Below are positions 12,701-23,900 of a stretch of DNA of 64,000 nt, piece after piece (position 1 is the stretch's first letter; the number at the start of each line of letters is the position of its first letter). Position numbers and translations under genes: made by a program. Location of the stretch: assembly GCA_000507305.1 (NCBI GenBank), contig DF241040.1:1607-65606 (forward strand), written 5' to 3'. Origin of the DNA: Breviolum minutum Mf 1.05b.01 (Eukaryota > Sar > Dinophyceae > Suessiales > Symbiodiniaceae). The notes beneath the pieces were generated by a model. The model saw nothing but the letters and a program-made list of their open reading frames with translations. It made no database searches and was not told where the DNA came from.

Positions 12701-14797
12701 TTCCACCTCTCAGCCTGCCGAAGCCAGCCTCGATGACGATGTGGGTCTTGAAGAACCACTCCTGTTGCAAGAATGGGTTTTCGCAAGCCACCAGTGAGAT
12801 TTCCGAGATTTCTCAAACCTTGGGATGTACTTTTGCATCATTTTACAGAAGGATTCCTGAAATATTAAGCATCCTTGAGAATTTCCAGATATCTCGTGGC
12901 CCTATCATCTAGCATCTTCTCAACGCTCGAAAGGATCATGGACTTCTTTTCGTTTTCTTGTCTCCACTTGTTCTGGAAATAGATTTCTGGCAACATTGGC
13001 TCACTTTGCAAGGAGAGTGTTGGTTTTCTTGATACACAATGGTTTACAAACATCAACAGCATTCCGTTGCACTGCACTTCGACTCTGCCTGTCTCTCCAC
13101 CATCAAAGCAAAGATCAAAAAAATCCAAACTATTAAAACTCCCACCATGCAGTATAAATAAAAAGAGAGCGGGCCCCTTCCGTATAAAATTACATCTACA
13201 ATAGCGGGTCGGCAAAGGAAAAAACAAAAATCATGAATCTGTGAACAACAAACAAAAAAGATTCCATGTCCCCAGTCACATTTTTTTACAATAAAAAAAG
13301 TTCGACGTTACCAAGACTCTTCATCCACCAGTCCGGTGAAGCGTCGCAGCAGCCGTAGGTTTGAAGGTTTCAAGGGTCTTTCTGGATCGATTCGTTCCCA
13401 GTTATTCAAGACACAACCAGCATAGTCCAACATGGGACGCCGGCCCAACTTTTCACTCACACAAATCCAGGGCCTGGTGCCGATTCGGGATGACGAGGAA
13501 TGGGAATGAGATGGGAGAGAAACTTCAGAAACCTGCAGTGAAGATACGAAAACCCAACACATTTTTTTGTCCGTCAAAAAGTTGATGTTTCAAATCTGAC
13601 GTGTGCGATTTTGCAGCATTTATGCCTGCTTTTAGGCAGAAATTTCCCTGAAACTGAGAAGACACTGCAAACATCATCTTCAAAAAACGAAAGGAAAGTA
13701 GATTGACCAATGGACTCAACAATCAATTTTGAAACTAAGTCTAGAATTGATACTAAAGTTGCAGTCCTCCCCAAAGGAAAGCGTAAAAGAAATCTGCGAG
13801 TGGATTCTTGGCAAGACATTTTCAGTGTCTGCTACCCTGAAAACTCAAAGCCCACCAACTTCCCTCCATGAAATAACTGCTCCTCGATAGCCACACAGGT
13901 AAAGTGTCAGTGTCGGTGGGTCGTCCCATGATGTTGATGCTTTGATCAACATCTTGTTCATAGATGTCGGGTGGAGAATGAAGGTATGCCAAACATGCAT
14001 AGCCCAGCACTGAATGTAAGCCTTGGAGAATTTGGGAATTTGGTGAAAATTCACCGATGAAGGGAAAATAGAAGAAAGTCATGAAGAACTAAAGGATTTT
14101 CCCCTTTTCTCCTCTCATGTGTGGGCTTGAGTAAGAATATCGAGTAGCATGTGGCATGCACCTCACTTTTTTTCTTCATGGCCTTTTCAAACAACTTTCC
14201 CCAAACTTCTGAACTGTTTCCCTCCTTTTCTATTACAAATAAACTAGCACCCCAACTCCACCCCGCAACCAACTCGCTATCCGAGACACATTCTAGCTCT
14301 CCTTCTGTGAGATTCTTCGTGGCCTTTTGAACTTGAGCCCAGGACTTAGGCAAATGATCTTGGAGTTCGCTATCAGCAACCTCACGAAATCGACCTGCCA
14401 AATACGAATTTTCAGCCAATGTTTTCTTGGAAGGTCGGTGAAAGACATTTAAAAGTAACGTGTCGTTTTTTTCTCTTAGAGAAACGAAAACTGTGCAAAG
14501 GCGCTGGTTTTTTGAGCCCTTGAAAAAAAAACAAACCCCCATGCCCCCATGACCTTGCACAGAGAAGCTGGGCACATAATCCATGATTATAACAAGTTCA
14601 TCCCATGGTGAGGGCAAATCCTTTACAGGATCCATGGCTGGCAAAAAACCACGTTCACCAACATCCCACATCTTCTCTTGCAGATCCTCCTGGGCGGAAC
14701 GAACATCCTGGCGTTTCCTTGGTTGGTTCTCTTCATGACTTGGTGTTTTTGCTGCAGATTTTTCTGGGCCTTCGTTTTGTGACACATCCTGTATCAT
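6770..14797 (-). CDS. Indoleamine 2,3-dioxygenase-family protein, upstream tandem copy, multi-exon
   Basis: The exons spell the IDO domain in order. 14554-14797: candidate ATG at 14797, then MWDVGERGFLPAMDP and WDELVIIMDYVPSF. From 14394 down: GRFREVADSELQDHLP; the join completes a Gly codon exactly. About 13845-14060: VLGYACLAYLHS and LPVWLS. 13320-13532: PWICVSEKLGRRPMLDYAG, NNWERIDP, RRFTGLVDE. 12707-12761: EWFFKTHIVIEAG. 9376-9449: GAMSTILPAVDALLGIRN. About 8476-8569: ENYVPKEHRDFLDDL, joined in phase to the previous exon. From 8145 down: NAPESVKSF and LAAAFNSC. Last exon about 6770-6945: PVGTGGTTFDYLQQHLG, the C-terminal GTGGT signature, then stop TAA at 6770-6772. Several middle exons (9.8-12.1 kb, 7.3-8.0 kb) are plausible but unassigned. 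The enzyme would oxidise tryptophan or a related indole; the proximal haem histidine was not placed. This is the more intact of the two copies. Confidence 0.83.
10845..10918. mobile_element. Half MITE, family 3
   Basis: TTAATTAGGCCTTATTTTTT, then GGGGGAGTGGCATTTCTGGG and GAGATTCCCATGA match the right arm of the complete copy at 50753-50880. In an intron of the upstream IDO gene. Confidence 0.55.
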
Positions 14798-14906
14798 CTT
14801 TTTCAGCCAGTTTTGAAGCCAGTAAACTGAGCTCTGGCCCACCGAAAAGCAACATGACATTTTTGTATCCCCAAAGTGTTTTGGGAATTTTTGTAACCCC
14901 CCAACG

Positions 14907-15314
14907 AAGCTAAGCACATAAAAAACGCGACCTGGCCAGAAGGATGCGGCCAGCGGAACGAGAAAACCAGAAAACGAGAAAACCAGAAAACCGAGAAAAC
15001 CGAGAAAACCAGAAAACGAGAAATTGAAAACCAGAAAACAGGAACACTTTTGGCCGTTTTCGGGTTTTCGTCGTTTTCGCCGTTTTCGCGTTTTCGGGTT
15101 TTCGCCGTTTTCGCGTTTTCGCGTTTCCCCGTTTTCGCGGTTTTCTTGTTTTCGCCGTTTTCGCGTTTTCGCCGTTTTCGCGTTTTCGTTTCTTCCCGTT
15201 TTCGTGCTTGGCGTTTCCGCCGTTTTCGCCGTTTTCGGGTTTTCGCGTTTTCGCGTTTTCGTGTTCCGCCGGCGGCATCCCCGCGGCCGGGACACAGATT
15301 TCGTGTGCACAGCA
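14907..15314. repeat. GC-rich foldback element with tandem-repeat arms
   Basis: Outer inverted arms pair GGATGCGGCCAGCGGAAC (from 14942) with the complement of GTTCCGCCGGCGGCATCC (ending at 15280). The match extends outward, less well, to about 14907 and 15314. Inside, the left part is a run of GAAAACCAGAAAACGAG units and the right part a longer run of CGTTTTCGCGTTTTCG units, so the element folds on itself. Open frames across it (RKRENGENAKT on minus, RFRVFAFS on plus) are products of the repeat. It ends about 110 bp upstream of the candidate start codon of the upstream IDO gene. Confidence 0.75.
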
Positions 15315-16599
15315 ACAATTTCAGGTCTTCGTTTCGGAGAATTTCCATCCAAATCAGCGATCCAAGGAGTTTGAGGCGCTTGGTTTTTGGGTTGTTTTTA
15401 GACCGAACACCATCTTGGAAATCACATCTTTTCGTGGGAAAGACCTGCCAAGTGCCGCTGAATTTCAAAAAGAGAAAAATAAATCGAAGTCACATAAAAA
15501 CTCTTTAGACTCAACGAACAGGAACTGTGATGCTTTTCTTCACGTTTCGTTCCCCATCTTTTTCCCGCATCGTTCCATCAACTTTTAAACGAACCCCGTC
15601 CTTCTCTCGGGTATTGAGACGACCGCCTGTGAGGGTGGGCCTCAGGTGTAAACACTAACAAAAAACTGCGGATTTTTCGGGAACAAAATCTGAAGTTCTT
15701 GATAGCTCGGGTAGATTCAGCTGAGGTTTTTTTTGGAGAAGGTTAGAAAAAAAACATTTTTCCTCCAGGATTTTCGAATCTGACAATTTAGTACGGATTG
15801 GCATCACTGTGGTTTGACCATCTCAAATCTTGAACTTGACTTAGGAAAAAATTGCTGCCAAATTTTTCTTGCCAAAGTTTCCCATTTTCAGATTCCGATT
15901 CCGTGTTTTCGGTCATCTTTCAAGCATCTATCAGTCACAACTCACAGGTGAACAAACAACAAAAATTGAGATCTTCGGGCAACCTTGCTGGCCTCTGTGA
16001 TGTTTTTTCACGGTCAATGGATTGACTAATTGGCTAGAAATGGATATGAACTTGAAGATCTTCTTTCAGTTCCTTCCTTCAACAAAAAATGGAAACTGTT
16101 TTGAAAGTTTCAACCCAGTGGAAACCCGTTGAAACTTCAACCAGGTCACTTTTTCAGGTCACCGTTCAGCGATTCGTCTTTCTTGGCTTCACCGGAGGCA
16201 TCATAGACTCCCACGAAGAGCCTCAGTGCATGCGAATGTCACGTGTTCTTCCGCAAAAAAAAGACGTAAAGAAAATGGGATGTCAGCTAAAATGAGATGT
16301 TTCTTTGAGCAAATCGGTCCACCATTTCAAAAAATGTACCAAGATCATTATGTTCATCATGATTGTAAACTGATTTGAATGTAATCATTTCATGTTTAAA
16401 ATATGTCGTTGTTGAAAAAAAAACGATCTTCAGAAATCTTACAAACAGTTCATGCAGTTAATTATGTAACTAGTCAAACGAAAAAAAATGCACTAAGAAA
16501 AATGAATGTATCTGCCTGAAGATCTGAAAAATGCCATGCTGTAAAATCAAAACGAAATAACACACGACTCCATTGATTTTTCCAGTTCTGTGAGACGAG
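15315..16599. other. Intergenic stretch, no supported gene
   Basis: A minus-strand open stretch at about 15316-15470 (reading SGTWQVFPTKRCDFQDG) might be a 5' exon or untranslated leader of the IDO gene, but no motif supports it. From 15600 to 16590 I see AT-rich sequence with A and T runs and nothing recognisable. Confidence 0.4.
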
Positions 16600-17822
16600 G
16601 GTGGCTCCATGACTGCCATGATCCGCTTGGTAAAACGACGTCTCAAAAATACCAAACCGAATAGAAAGTTGATTCCAACGTCACCTGTGACAACCGAAAA
16701 AAACAGATTTTCCATCAGTTTTCCGGACCTTCGCATTTTATCAGATTTTTCCCTTCCATTTCCAGGTTTCTAGGTCCAAGGTACCGTTCCAGCTGCTGCA
16801 GTGCTATGGCCGAATGGCGCATGGTCTCAAATTCCACGGTGGCATCACGTCCCACGACACCCAACAAAATGTCTTGGCCACCGGGATGCTTCTGAAAATA
16901 CCTTTGAAGGCGAAGCTGAAACTTGGAATGAACATCTGCTGATTTTGAGGAGGAAAGTGGACAGTACAAATGAACATTCACCTTAAGTACTTATTTAGAA
17001 CATATTTATGAAGTATTCTGAACTCTAATTATGTGATGATTACATTATGACGATTAACCAGGAAACCATCCCAAACGATAGTTTTCCGATGTTTCTTCCC
17101 CGAAGGGGTAGTGCCCGTTCGATCGAAACGAGGTTGATAGGGTCCCATGGCCCCTCTGCTTGGAACCCACAAAATTCATTGCCAACCCACAATCGTCTCA
17201 AAACATCTTTCATGCGAAACGACTCTGTTGGGATTTTTACGAAAAAAACTTCTGTTGGGTGGATGTATCTTTAAGTCTTCGGTTTCCTGATCCATCTCAT
17301 CCAGTGAAGTTTCCCACACCACAGCTGAATTCGCTGTTTTTTTTGTGGATTTTTGTATTTTCTTCCAAAAATCCCGGGTGAATCGACTCCAAAATCGTTG
17401 AACATTGAAAGCGGCAGGGCCATTTCTTTAGTGTTTCTTTAAAGGCAACCCTTGGATTTCAGGTGATATCTTTTTGATGCACATTTTGTTTTTAAGTTCT
17501 TTATGTGAGATCTTTTGAGGTTCATAAGGCAGTTTCTAGAAAGTCTGAATTTGGAAAGAAAGTGTTGCTCAGTTGGGAAAGTGAACACGAGACTAGTGAC
17601 TAAAGCTGATCTGGAGGCGACTCAAATTTCCATGATTTCACCGAATATGAAGAGAATTCTCAGGTTCTGCTCTTGAATCTTTCCAATAGAACTTGTCAAA
17701 AAAAACGTGTTTTTTTCATTTTTTTTCTTGGTAAAAGTTGCTCTTTCACACTGTAGACCTTGCCAAAAATAATCAACCATCCATTCTCACGAACCTCCTG
17801 TGCAGTGACGGTGACCACTTTC
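16600..17822 (-). CDS. Cytochrome b5-type haem-binding protein with a possible C-terminal membrane segment
   Basis: Cytochrome b5 domains are small haem electron carriers, often fused to other domains. Exon 17750-17822 is bounded by CAAG|GAAAG and AGT|GTGAAAG and reads VVTVTAQEVRENGWLIIFGK, the family's N-terminal 'W..I.GKVY' part. Exon about 16785-16915 follows TTTCAG and reads YFQKHPGGQDILLGVVGRDA, then VEFETMRHSAIALQQLER. The HPGG histidine and the later HS histidine are the two axial haem ligands. Exon about 16600-16684 reads GINFLFGLVFLRRRFTKRIM, a short hydrophobic stretch with positive flanks that could be a membrane anchor. Joining 17750 directly to 16915 is in phase. An open stretch at 17050-17230 (RRLWVGNEFCGFQAEG) lies between the two haem-domain exons and would split the domain, so I leave it out. 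Further domains may lie in undetected exons. Confidence 0.65.
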
Positions 17823-19148
17823 CTTGGCTTCCACGAAGCATGGAGGCGCTGAAAGGGCGAGGAAGGTTGAACATACACTTCACTTCTGATGTTTTTTTTA
17901 TGTATAGGATCCTCCCCAAAATGGAACATCATTGACGCTTTTTTCATCACAAAAAATAACTGCTAACAGTTGAACCATTTTGTTACCTTTCTGGAAAACT
18001 TCCATGGCAATGGACAATATCTTATGTTGCAGAGGAAATGCATCTTCAGTCATGGTCTGTTTTCCATTGGATTTTTAAAGACCAGTGATATTCGACAACT
18101 CCCGCGTGATTGGCCGCAGTGTCAAATGATTGGCCGATGTTTCGTTGATGTGGGTGGTGTTACAAGAGATTTCTCCAACTCTGATAGAAATTCTTTCAGG
18201 GAAACGGAGTAAAACTAACCTCTTTGGAAACACTTTTTTTGAACAAAAATTCGGGATCTGCCGAACACAAAAACACAAAGGCAAACAACACAACAACAGT
18301 GACATTTTTGTTGAATTTTTTGTGGTCCATCACGTCGTCAGGATTTTTTGATGCACAAGAATCTGGGTCACCTGGGACCGGTGTGGGCAAGCATTCCCCA
18401 TCACCGCCAAAACACCCCTTATTGGGGCTCGGTATTGGGGCTCGAGCCTTCTTTGGCTGTGAAAGTCAACAAAAATCACTGCAAGTGCCAGGGATAAATT
18501 GCAAGAAAGTCAATAAATCCGGACAGAATTGGAATATTTCATTGAATTTCATTGGGATTTTGTTTAGGTTTCAACCCCTTTTCAACCCTGTAGGTGTAGG
18601 ATTCCCAGCAAACAACAATTACCGCGAAAACTTCAAAATTCATGAAGCTTCACCACCCAAGAGTGGTGAATGTAGGTTCATGGGTAGCCTTTCATCAAAG
18701 ATTACACATGAACAACGTATTGCTCGTCGTTGGGGTAGAAAGTCATGCCATTCCCCAAACATCACTTCCCTTCCCGAGATGATCTTTCTTTTCTTTCTTC
18801 GCCGGGTGCACTAGGCCTCAAGGCGTCTGTGAGATCCGTGTTTCTTGCAGCTTTCAAATGTGAAAATTCTTTACCTTTGAACGAAGGTGTTAGTTTGAGT
18901 TTAAATCTAATAATAAACATCAAAGTGTGGATGGATTTTTGGTTGAAACCGGATGTTTGCTTCTGAAATAGTACTGACTCAGCACTTTTCCTGTTTGGAA
19001 TTTCATGTATCTCTTGGCAACATGGATCTTTGACAAAAGGGCCAAAGGCTAAACTCCACAAAATTCAACTTCATACATACTGTTGACCGTTCAGAAATCT
19101 GGTTTTTGCACCTGGGATGTAGAAATTGGAATGGGACCAACAAATACA
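17823..19148 (-). other. Region upstream of the cytochrome b5 gene, weak exon candidates only
   Basis: A minus-strand open stretch at about 18654-18790 (REVMFGEWHDFLPQRRAI) and another at about 18196-18390 ending in a hydrophobic run (NVTVVVLFAFVFLC) are the only exon-like pieces. Neither has family motifs or clear borders on both sides. A 196-codon open frame on the plus strand (18224-18814) has no recognisable content and is probably chance. Confidence 0.25.
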
Positions 19149-19246
19149 CTCCAGAAGTTTAACATAGCCCCTGAAAAATGGTGGTTGGAAGACTAGTTTC
19201 CTTTTCGGGAGGCAACTTTTCAGGGGTTATGTTAAACTTCGGGAGG
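19149..19246. mobile_element. MITE-like inverted-repeat element, family 1
   Basis: Left end AGTTTAACATAGCCCCTGAA is the imperfect reverse complement of the right end TTCAGGGGTTATGTTAAACT. The interior (GGTTGGAAGACTAGTTTCC) recurs in opposite orientation in the copies at 51970 and 57800. No coding capacity. Confidence 0.75.
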
Positions 19247-19527
19247 GTAATCCTATCAACTGTTCAAACGAATTTCTAAACCATCAACAGTACAACTTGA
19301 GACCCCCGACTTCATGAAGTCGAACTTGATCCGTGACCTGGAACCCATCGGAGGATGGAACAGAAACATCCAGGTTCCACCCCTCCAAAAAACCGAGGGA
19401 TCTGGATCGAATATCAAATGAGATTATGGTATCAACTATCCAACTATCACGTTTTTTTTCCCCAAATAGCGATAGCTATAGGGTTTCTTACTTCCAATAG
19501 GGGGAGGGCGACGAACCACTTTGGCGG

Positions 19528-19745
19528 ATTGGACGTGGCACCAGGGTGCCATTGCAGGGTGCAGTGGACGTGGTGCCATTGCTGGGTGCCATTGTAGTGT
19601 GCTATCGTCGGTGGTTAAGGGGGAGGGTGACGACGGGAGTGGACGTGGTGCCATTGCTGGGTGCCATTGCAAGCTGCTAGTGGTTGGGGGGAGGGTGGAC
19701 GTGGTGCCATTGCTGGGTGCCATCGTAGTGTGCTATGGTTGGGGG
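19528..19745. repeat. Minisatellite, GGACGTGGTGCCATTGCTGG unit
   Basis: Four to five imperfect copies of a 40-65 bp unit containing GTGGTGCCATTGCTGGGTGC, separated by G-rich GGGGGAGGGTGACGACG spacers. Open frames in both strands here are by-products of the repeat. Confidence 0.75.
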
Positions 19746-20437
19746 GTGGCATTTTTTCTCTACATTGACAACACAAAAAGTTGGTTTTGCTATCTGGGGT
19801 CTATGCTGGTATAATTAAAATGATAATTCATGAAAGCTCTTTGGAGAATCCGAAGGGCAACAAACACGGAAAACTTGAGATCTGAAGGGAGAGGCCTTGT
19901 TATATCAAAGAGAAATGAACATCAACCAATCCAACCAAACCACTGTCAGGGAGTGCTATGGCTCATACGTTCGCAAATTTCAGCACTTTTGGGTCATGTG
20001 AGGTGTGAAAATTTGGATTCAAATTGGAAACTTATCACCTGCCAAAAAGGAAAAGTCAAACAATTTCAAATCATGGCGCCACTCTTTTAACATCACCCAA
20101 AATCCAACCAAAAAAACTGCCAAAAGTTTCTTCGGCGCTAAAGCTGGTGACCATATTTCGACACCAACAAAAACCTCTGGAAGCCACCTGGATCACTTGT
20201 CGTAAGGCTTCAAGCTTCGCCTGATTTTCCAAGAACACGAAAACCCCAGTTGAGGCTGAAAAAGAGTGGAGTGGAGTGGGAAGGATTTCTTTAAAAAGCC
20301 AATGTTGGACATTTTGGAAAAAAATCGAATCAAAGATTTCAAGCCTAAAAGGTGGCTTGAAACGCTTTGAAAACCCATAGGTTTAGCCATGTGTGAAAAC
20401 TGGAACTCCTCCAAAGAATTGAGAGTTCGGAAGATGA

Positions 20438-20439
<2 letters not shown>

Positions 20440-20470
<31 letters not shown>
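20440..20470. repeat. (CT)n microsatellite
   Basis: About fifteen uninterrupted CT dinucleotides, in the 3' flank of the dynamin gene. Confidence 0.95.
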
Positions 20471-20472
<2 letters not shown>

Positions 20473-20993
20473 ATCTCGGGGAAGAGTTTCGGGTTCCGTT
20501 AGTGCTTTGTTTTCCACAAGGATCGGCTTCTCAAGGTTTTGGGGGCAGATTTCGATGCTTGGTGCTCAAAACATGACACATCAAAGAGTGACGAATCTTT
20601 GGAAACCTACAATTATGTTGAAGGATTACCTGTTGGGCCTCTACGGAAAAAAAAATAATTGGTAAAGTATACTTCAACACCCAACACCTGCCCCCGAAAA
20701 CTGGTATATGTTTGAAGGAACATGTTTTTACACCAAGCTTTCTTAGGTTCCATGTGTCCAATTTCCAAGGCTGGTTGCCACATGGATCCCGGACACGACA
20801 GGAACTGCGCCGGCTCTCAACCTCAAGCAGGTTGAGGCAGTGCTGTACGAAACGTCCAAATTTGTGGATAGGGAAAGGCATTGTATATGATTTTCCTATC
20901 CACTAGAACTTCCTGGCATCATCAGGTCATATGAGTCTCATGTCATATTTTCTGAACAAAAATGCTAGAAGGCCATTTTTTGTATCCCATCCG

Positions 20994-23900
20994 CTATGAT
21001 TTTTTGGACCTGAAGAACTTCACCAAATTTGAGAGTCTCACATCTCCTTCAAAAAGAAGGGCATCGTAGAGCTCTTCTTTGTACAACCTGTGAAAGACTC
21101 GGAAACTGCAGTTGGTTGTCACTGGACAACGTCCGCTTTGATTTTCCCGGATTCTCAGAATCAATGAAACATTCAACCTCTGATGATTCCGCAGTATTTT
21201 TCGACTCCTCAAATGTATGTTGGCCAAGATTGAGAACTTCAATGCTCTTACATGGTAAAATGTGAGTTTCATCCTCATTGCAGCAAGCATTTTAGGGCAC
21301 AAAGAATTCACACGCAACATCCGAGAAAACAGGCCCCCCCCCTTTTTTTTCGGCGGCCCTGTGCGAACCTGGTGACGCACTCACTTTGGATTGCATCTTT
21401 CAACGAACTGACCTGAACAGTGACGGTGAAACCAATGCAGCTTTACATATGGAGAAACACTGCGTAAATGATGTGTCCAAGCCAGTCATGAATTTCCAGG
21501 GTCTTGCAACAGCAAAAGAAGATCTGGGAGATATTTCAAGGAGATATTCTCTGGAAACTGATCATCAAAACTGGATAAAACACTTGTTGAAAAACAAATC
21601 CCTCAGGTTTGACTTGTTTTTGGAGGAGTTTACTCAGATTTCGATCCAAATGATCCATACATCTTCCTGGCAATTCAGAAAATTCTGGTTTTAGTAAACC
21701 AATTGGTTGTCCTCAGAATTGCCACCATCTCCAATTCAATTTTCAATACCATTTTGTACATTTCCATAACAAAAACAAATCAAATCTGTTTCAGAAACAA
21801 AATGCCGACCTGAAAATTCATAATCCATTTTGGGGCCCGGGGATTCATCTATTTTCTGTTTCTAATTTCACAGCTCTGGAACCCCCATTGATGCCAACGA
21901 ATTTTTCTTCATCCATACCTGGTGATCTGAAGAGACACCAGCTCCACTGACCTGAGAAATTTCGGTTTCACAAAAATTCCCAGAAGGTTGGTTGGAATTG
22001 GCTTTGAAAAGGTGAAATGGTGGGAAGTGCACAAATTTTCACAACGATCTTAGCACTTTGAATTTGTGGGATGAAGAATCAATACTGCAAATAAATGAAC
22101 ATAATATGATAATCAAAGCAATTCATGTCCCATTTCAATGAAATCTTCAAGAATTTTTTTAGATGTATCCTTTCACAATATGTTCGCTTCCTGGATGAAA
22201 CTACCATTACTTTTTGGAGATGGATTGTCTTGTCTGAAAACTTTTGGAAATTGTTGCCAGTGTCACTTGTCATAAAAGATTTTGTTCACCCACTTGGAGG
22301 AATTCTTGGAGTTTTGCCATGCAGTTCTGTACACTCATGGTTCCCTCAAACTCACCAACCCGCAACGGGTTCTTGCGAAAAACTTTCAAGGTAAAGCAAA
22401 GTTTACTTTCCAGTTGGTGCAGACCCTGTGAGCGATAAGTTGGCAAATCCTGAAATTCAACATGGATATTGCAGCCTGTGAAAAAAGTGAACTTAGCTTC
22501 AACATCCACAATCTCAAGCTACTTTTGGTATGTCCAAGTCTGGTGTTGCCTTCTGCCTTCATTCTGCTAGATTGGGATTGAGGGTTTTCACCCCGGAAAT
22601 CCAAATTCGACGATTGGGTTCCCCAAACTAAAAAGAACATGATGGCCTTCGGTACCTTCGACGGCGCGAACAAGAAGGTGTTTCTTCAGCCATTTGGAAA
22701 ATGAAGATCTATATATTTTAGGATTTCAGAAAGTTGTATTGAAAAAAAACTCACCCAAGTCTTTTCGGTTTAAGATCTAACACGAGTCATTACTATTTCG
22801 GGACATCTGATTGATTTTGTTGTCGTTTCACCCTTCTAGACTAGAACAGGATGTGTTTTGCATACAACACGAGAGTCTCAACAATCTGTGTCCTGATGCT
22901 TTTTTGGTAATGACACAAATTGCAACACATACTAATCACACAAATTGCAACACAGACAAGAGATGTTATCGGGGAATGATTTTGCGAGTGCTTCTTTCGG
23001 AAGTTTTCACGATTCCAAAAAAAAACAGAAACTGAAATGAGGTCGTATACCAACCTACCTGGCGCTATTTTTAAGAATTCATTACCCAAAAAACTTGAAT
23101 TCCCAGGGAGACTGTCCATTCGATCAACTCAATTCACCTTCCTTCCCCGTTTTTTTTGGGTTGTTTTGGTACCGAATCCACAATGTTCTTCTTGACCATC
23201 GCCAGGTAGTTCTCCATCAATTTTTTCACGATCTGTACCTGCACAATGTGATAGGAAACGGACCAATTGGGATTCTGGACATTGAAATACACCCCCGAAA
23301 CTAACATAACACTGGAAAAACAAACCATTTGAAGACGCATCTCCTATTAAACATGGTGATTTGTCATTGCCATCTTAGTCGTCTGGAAAGGTAAATTCAC
23401 TGACCCATTCATTTGATGGTCATTTCCCAAGCCTGACTTGAGGAACACGGGGGGGAGAACTTATGCCCCACTACATCACGAACCAATTTTTTTGAAGATG
23501 GTCATTGCAAAAAATCACTCGGCCACCTGGCAAATGTGTAAAAAATGCAAGTATCCTTTGACCCCAGCTGGAAAAGGCAACCTTATTTTTTCGTTTTTGA
23601 CCCAGACACCGATGAAATCGAACGAAACCATGAAACCTTTTATATACTTACAAATATGGACACATATATATATATATATATGGGCCCTCCCCCCCAAAGA
23701 TCTACCTATTTTGTTTTTTTTACTGGTATTTACGTGGTTTTGCAGCAATTCTGCGTATTCCTCCAAATCTTTGTTTTTTGAAAAGGTGTTTGTCTGGAAC
23801 CAAACCCTACTCCTCCAAAAAAAACGTGTTCCCTACATGTATCAATTTTTCTTCTTTTCATTCTGAAAAAAACAGTACCCTTCCTAAAAAAACACTGTCC

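Noticed and set aside
14051..15352. A 433-codon minus-strand open frame as one gene
   Set aside because: Its first part is the translated GAAAACG foldback repeat and its last part spans an intron. Only 14554-14797 and the exon starting at 14394 carry IDO motifs.
17050..17230. 58-codon minus-strand stretch as a cytochrome b5 exon
   Set aside because: It would sit inside the haem domain between GKVYS and YFQKHPGG, which join in phase without it. The opposite strand is equally open.
18224..18814. 196-codon plus-strand ORF
   Set aside because: No motif and low-complexity composition. An open frame of this length is possible by chance in AT-rich DNA of this size.
19436..19814. ORFs across the GTGCCATTGCTGG minisatellite
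   Set aside because: Both strands are open only because the repeat unit lacks stops.
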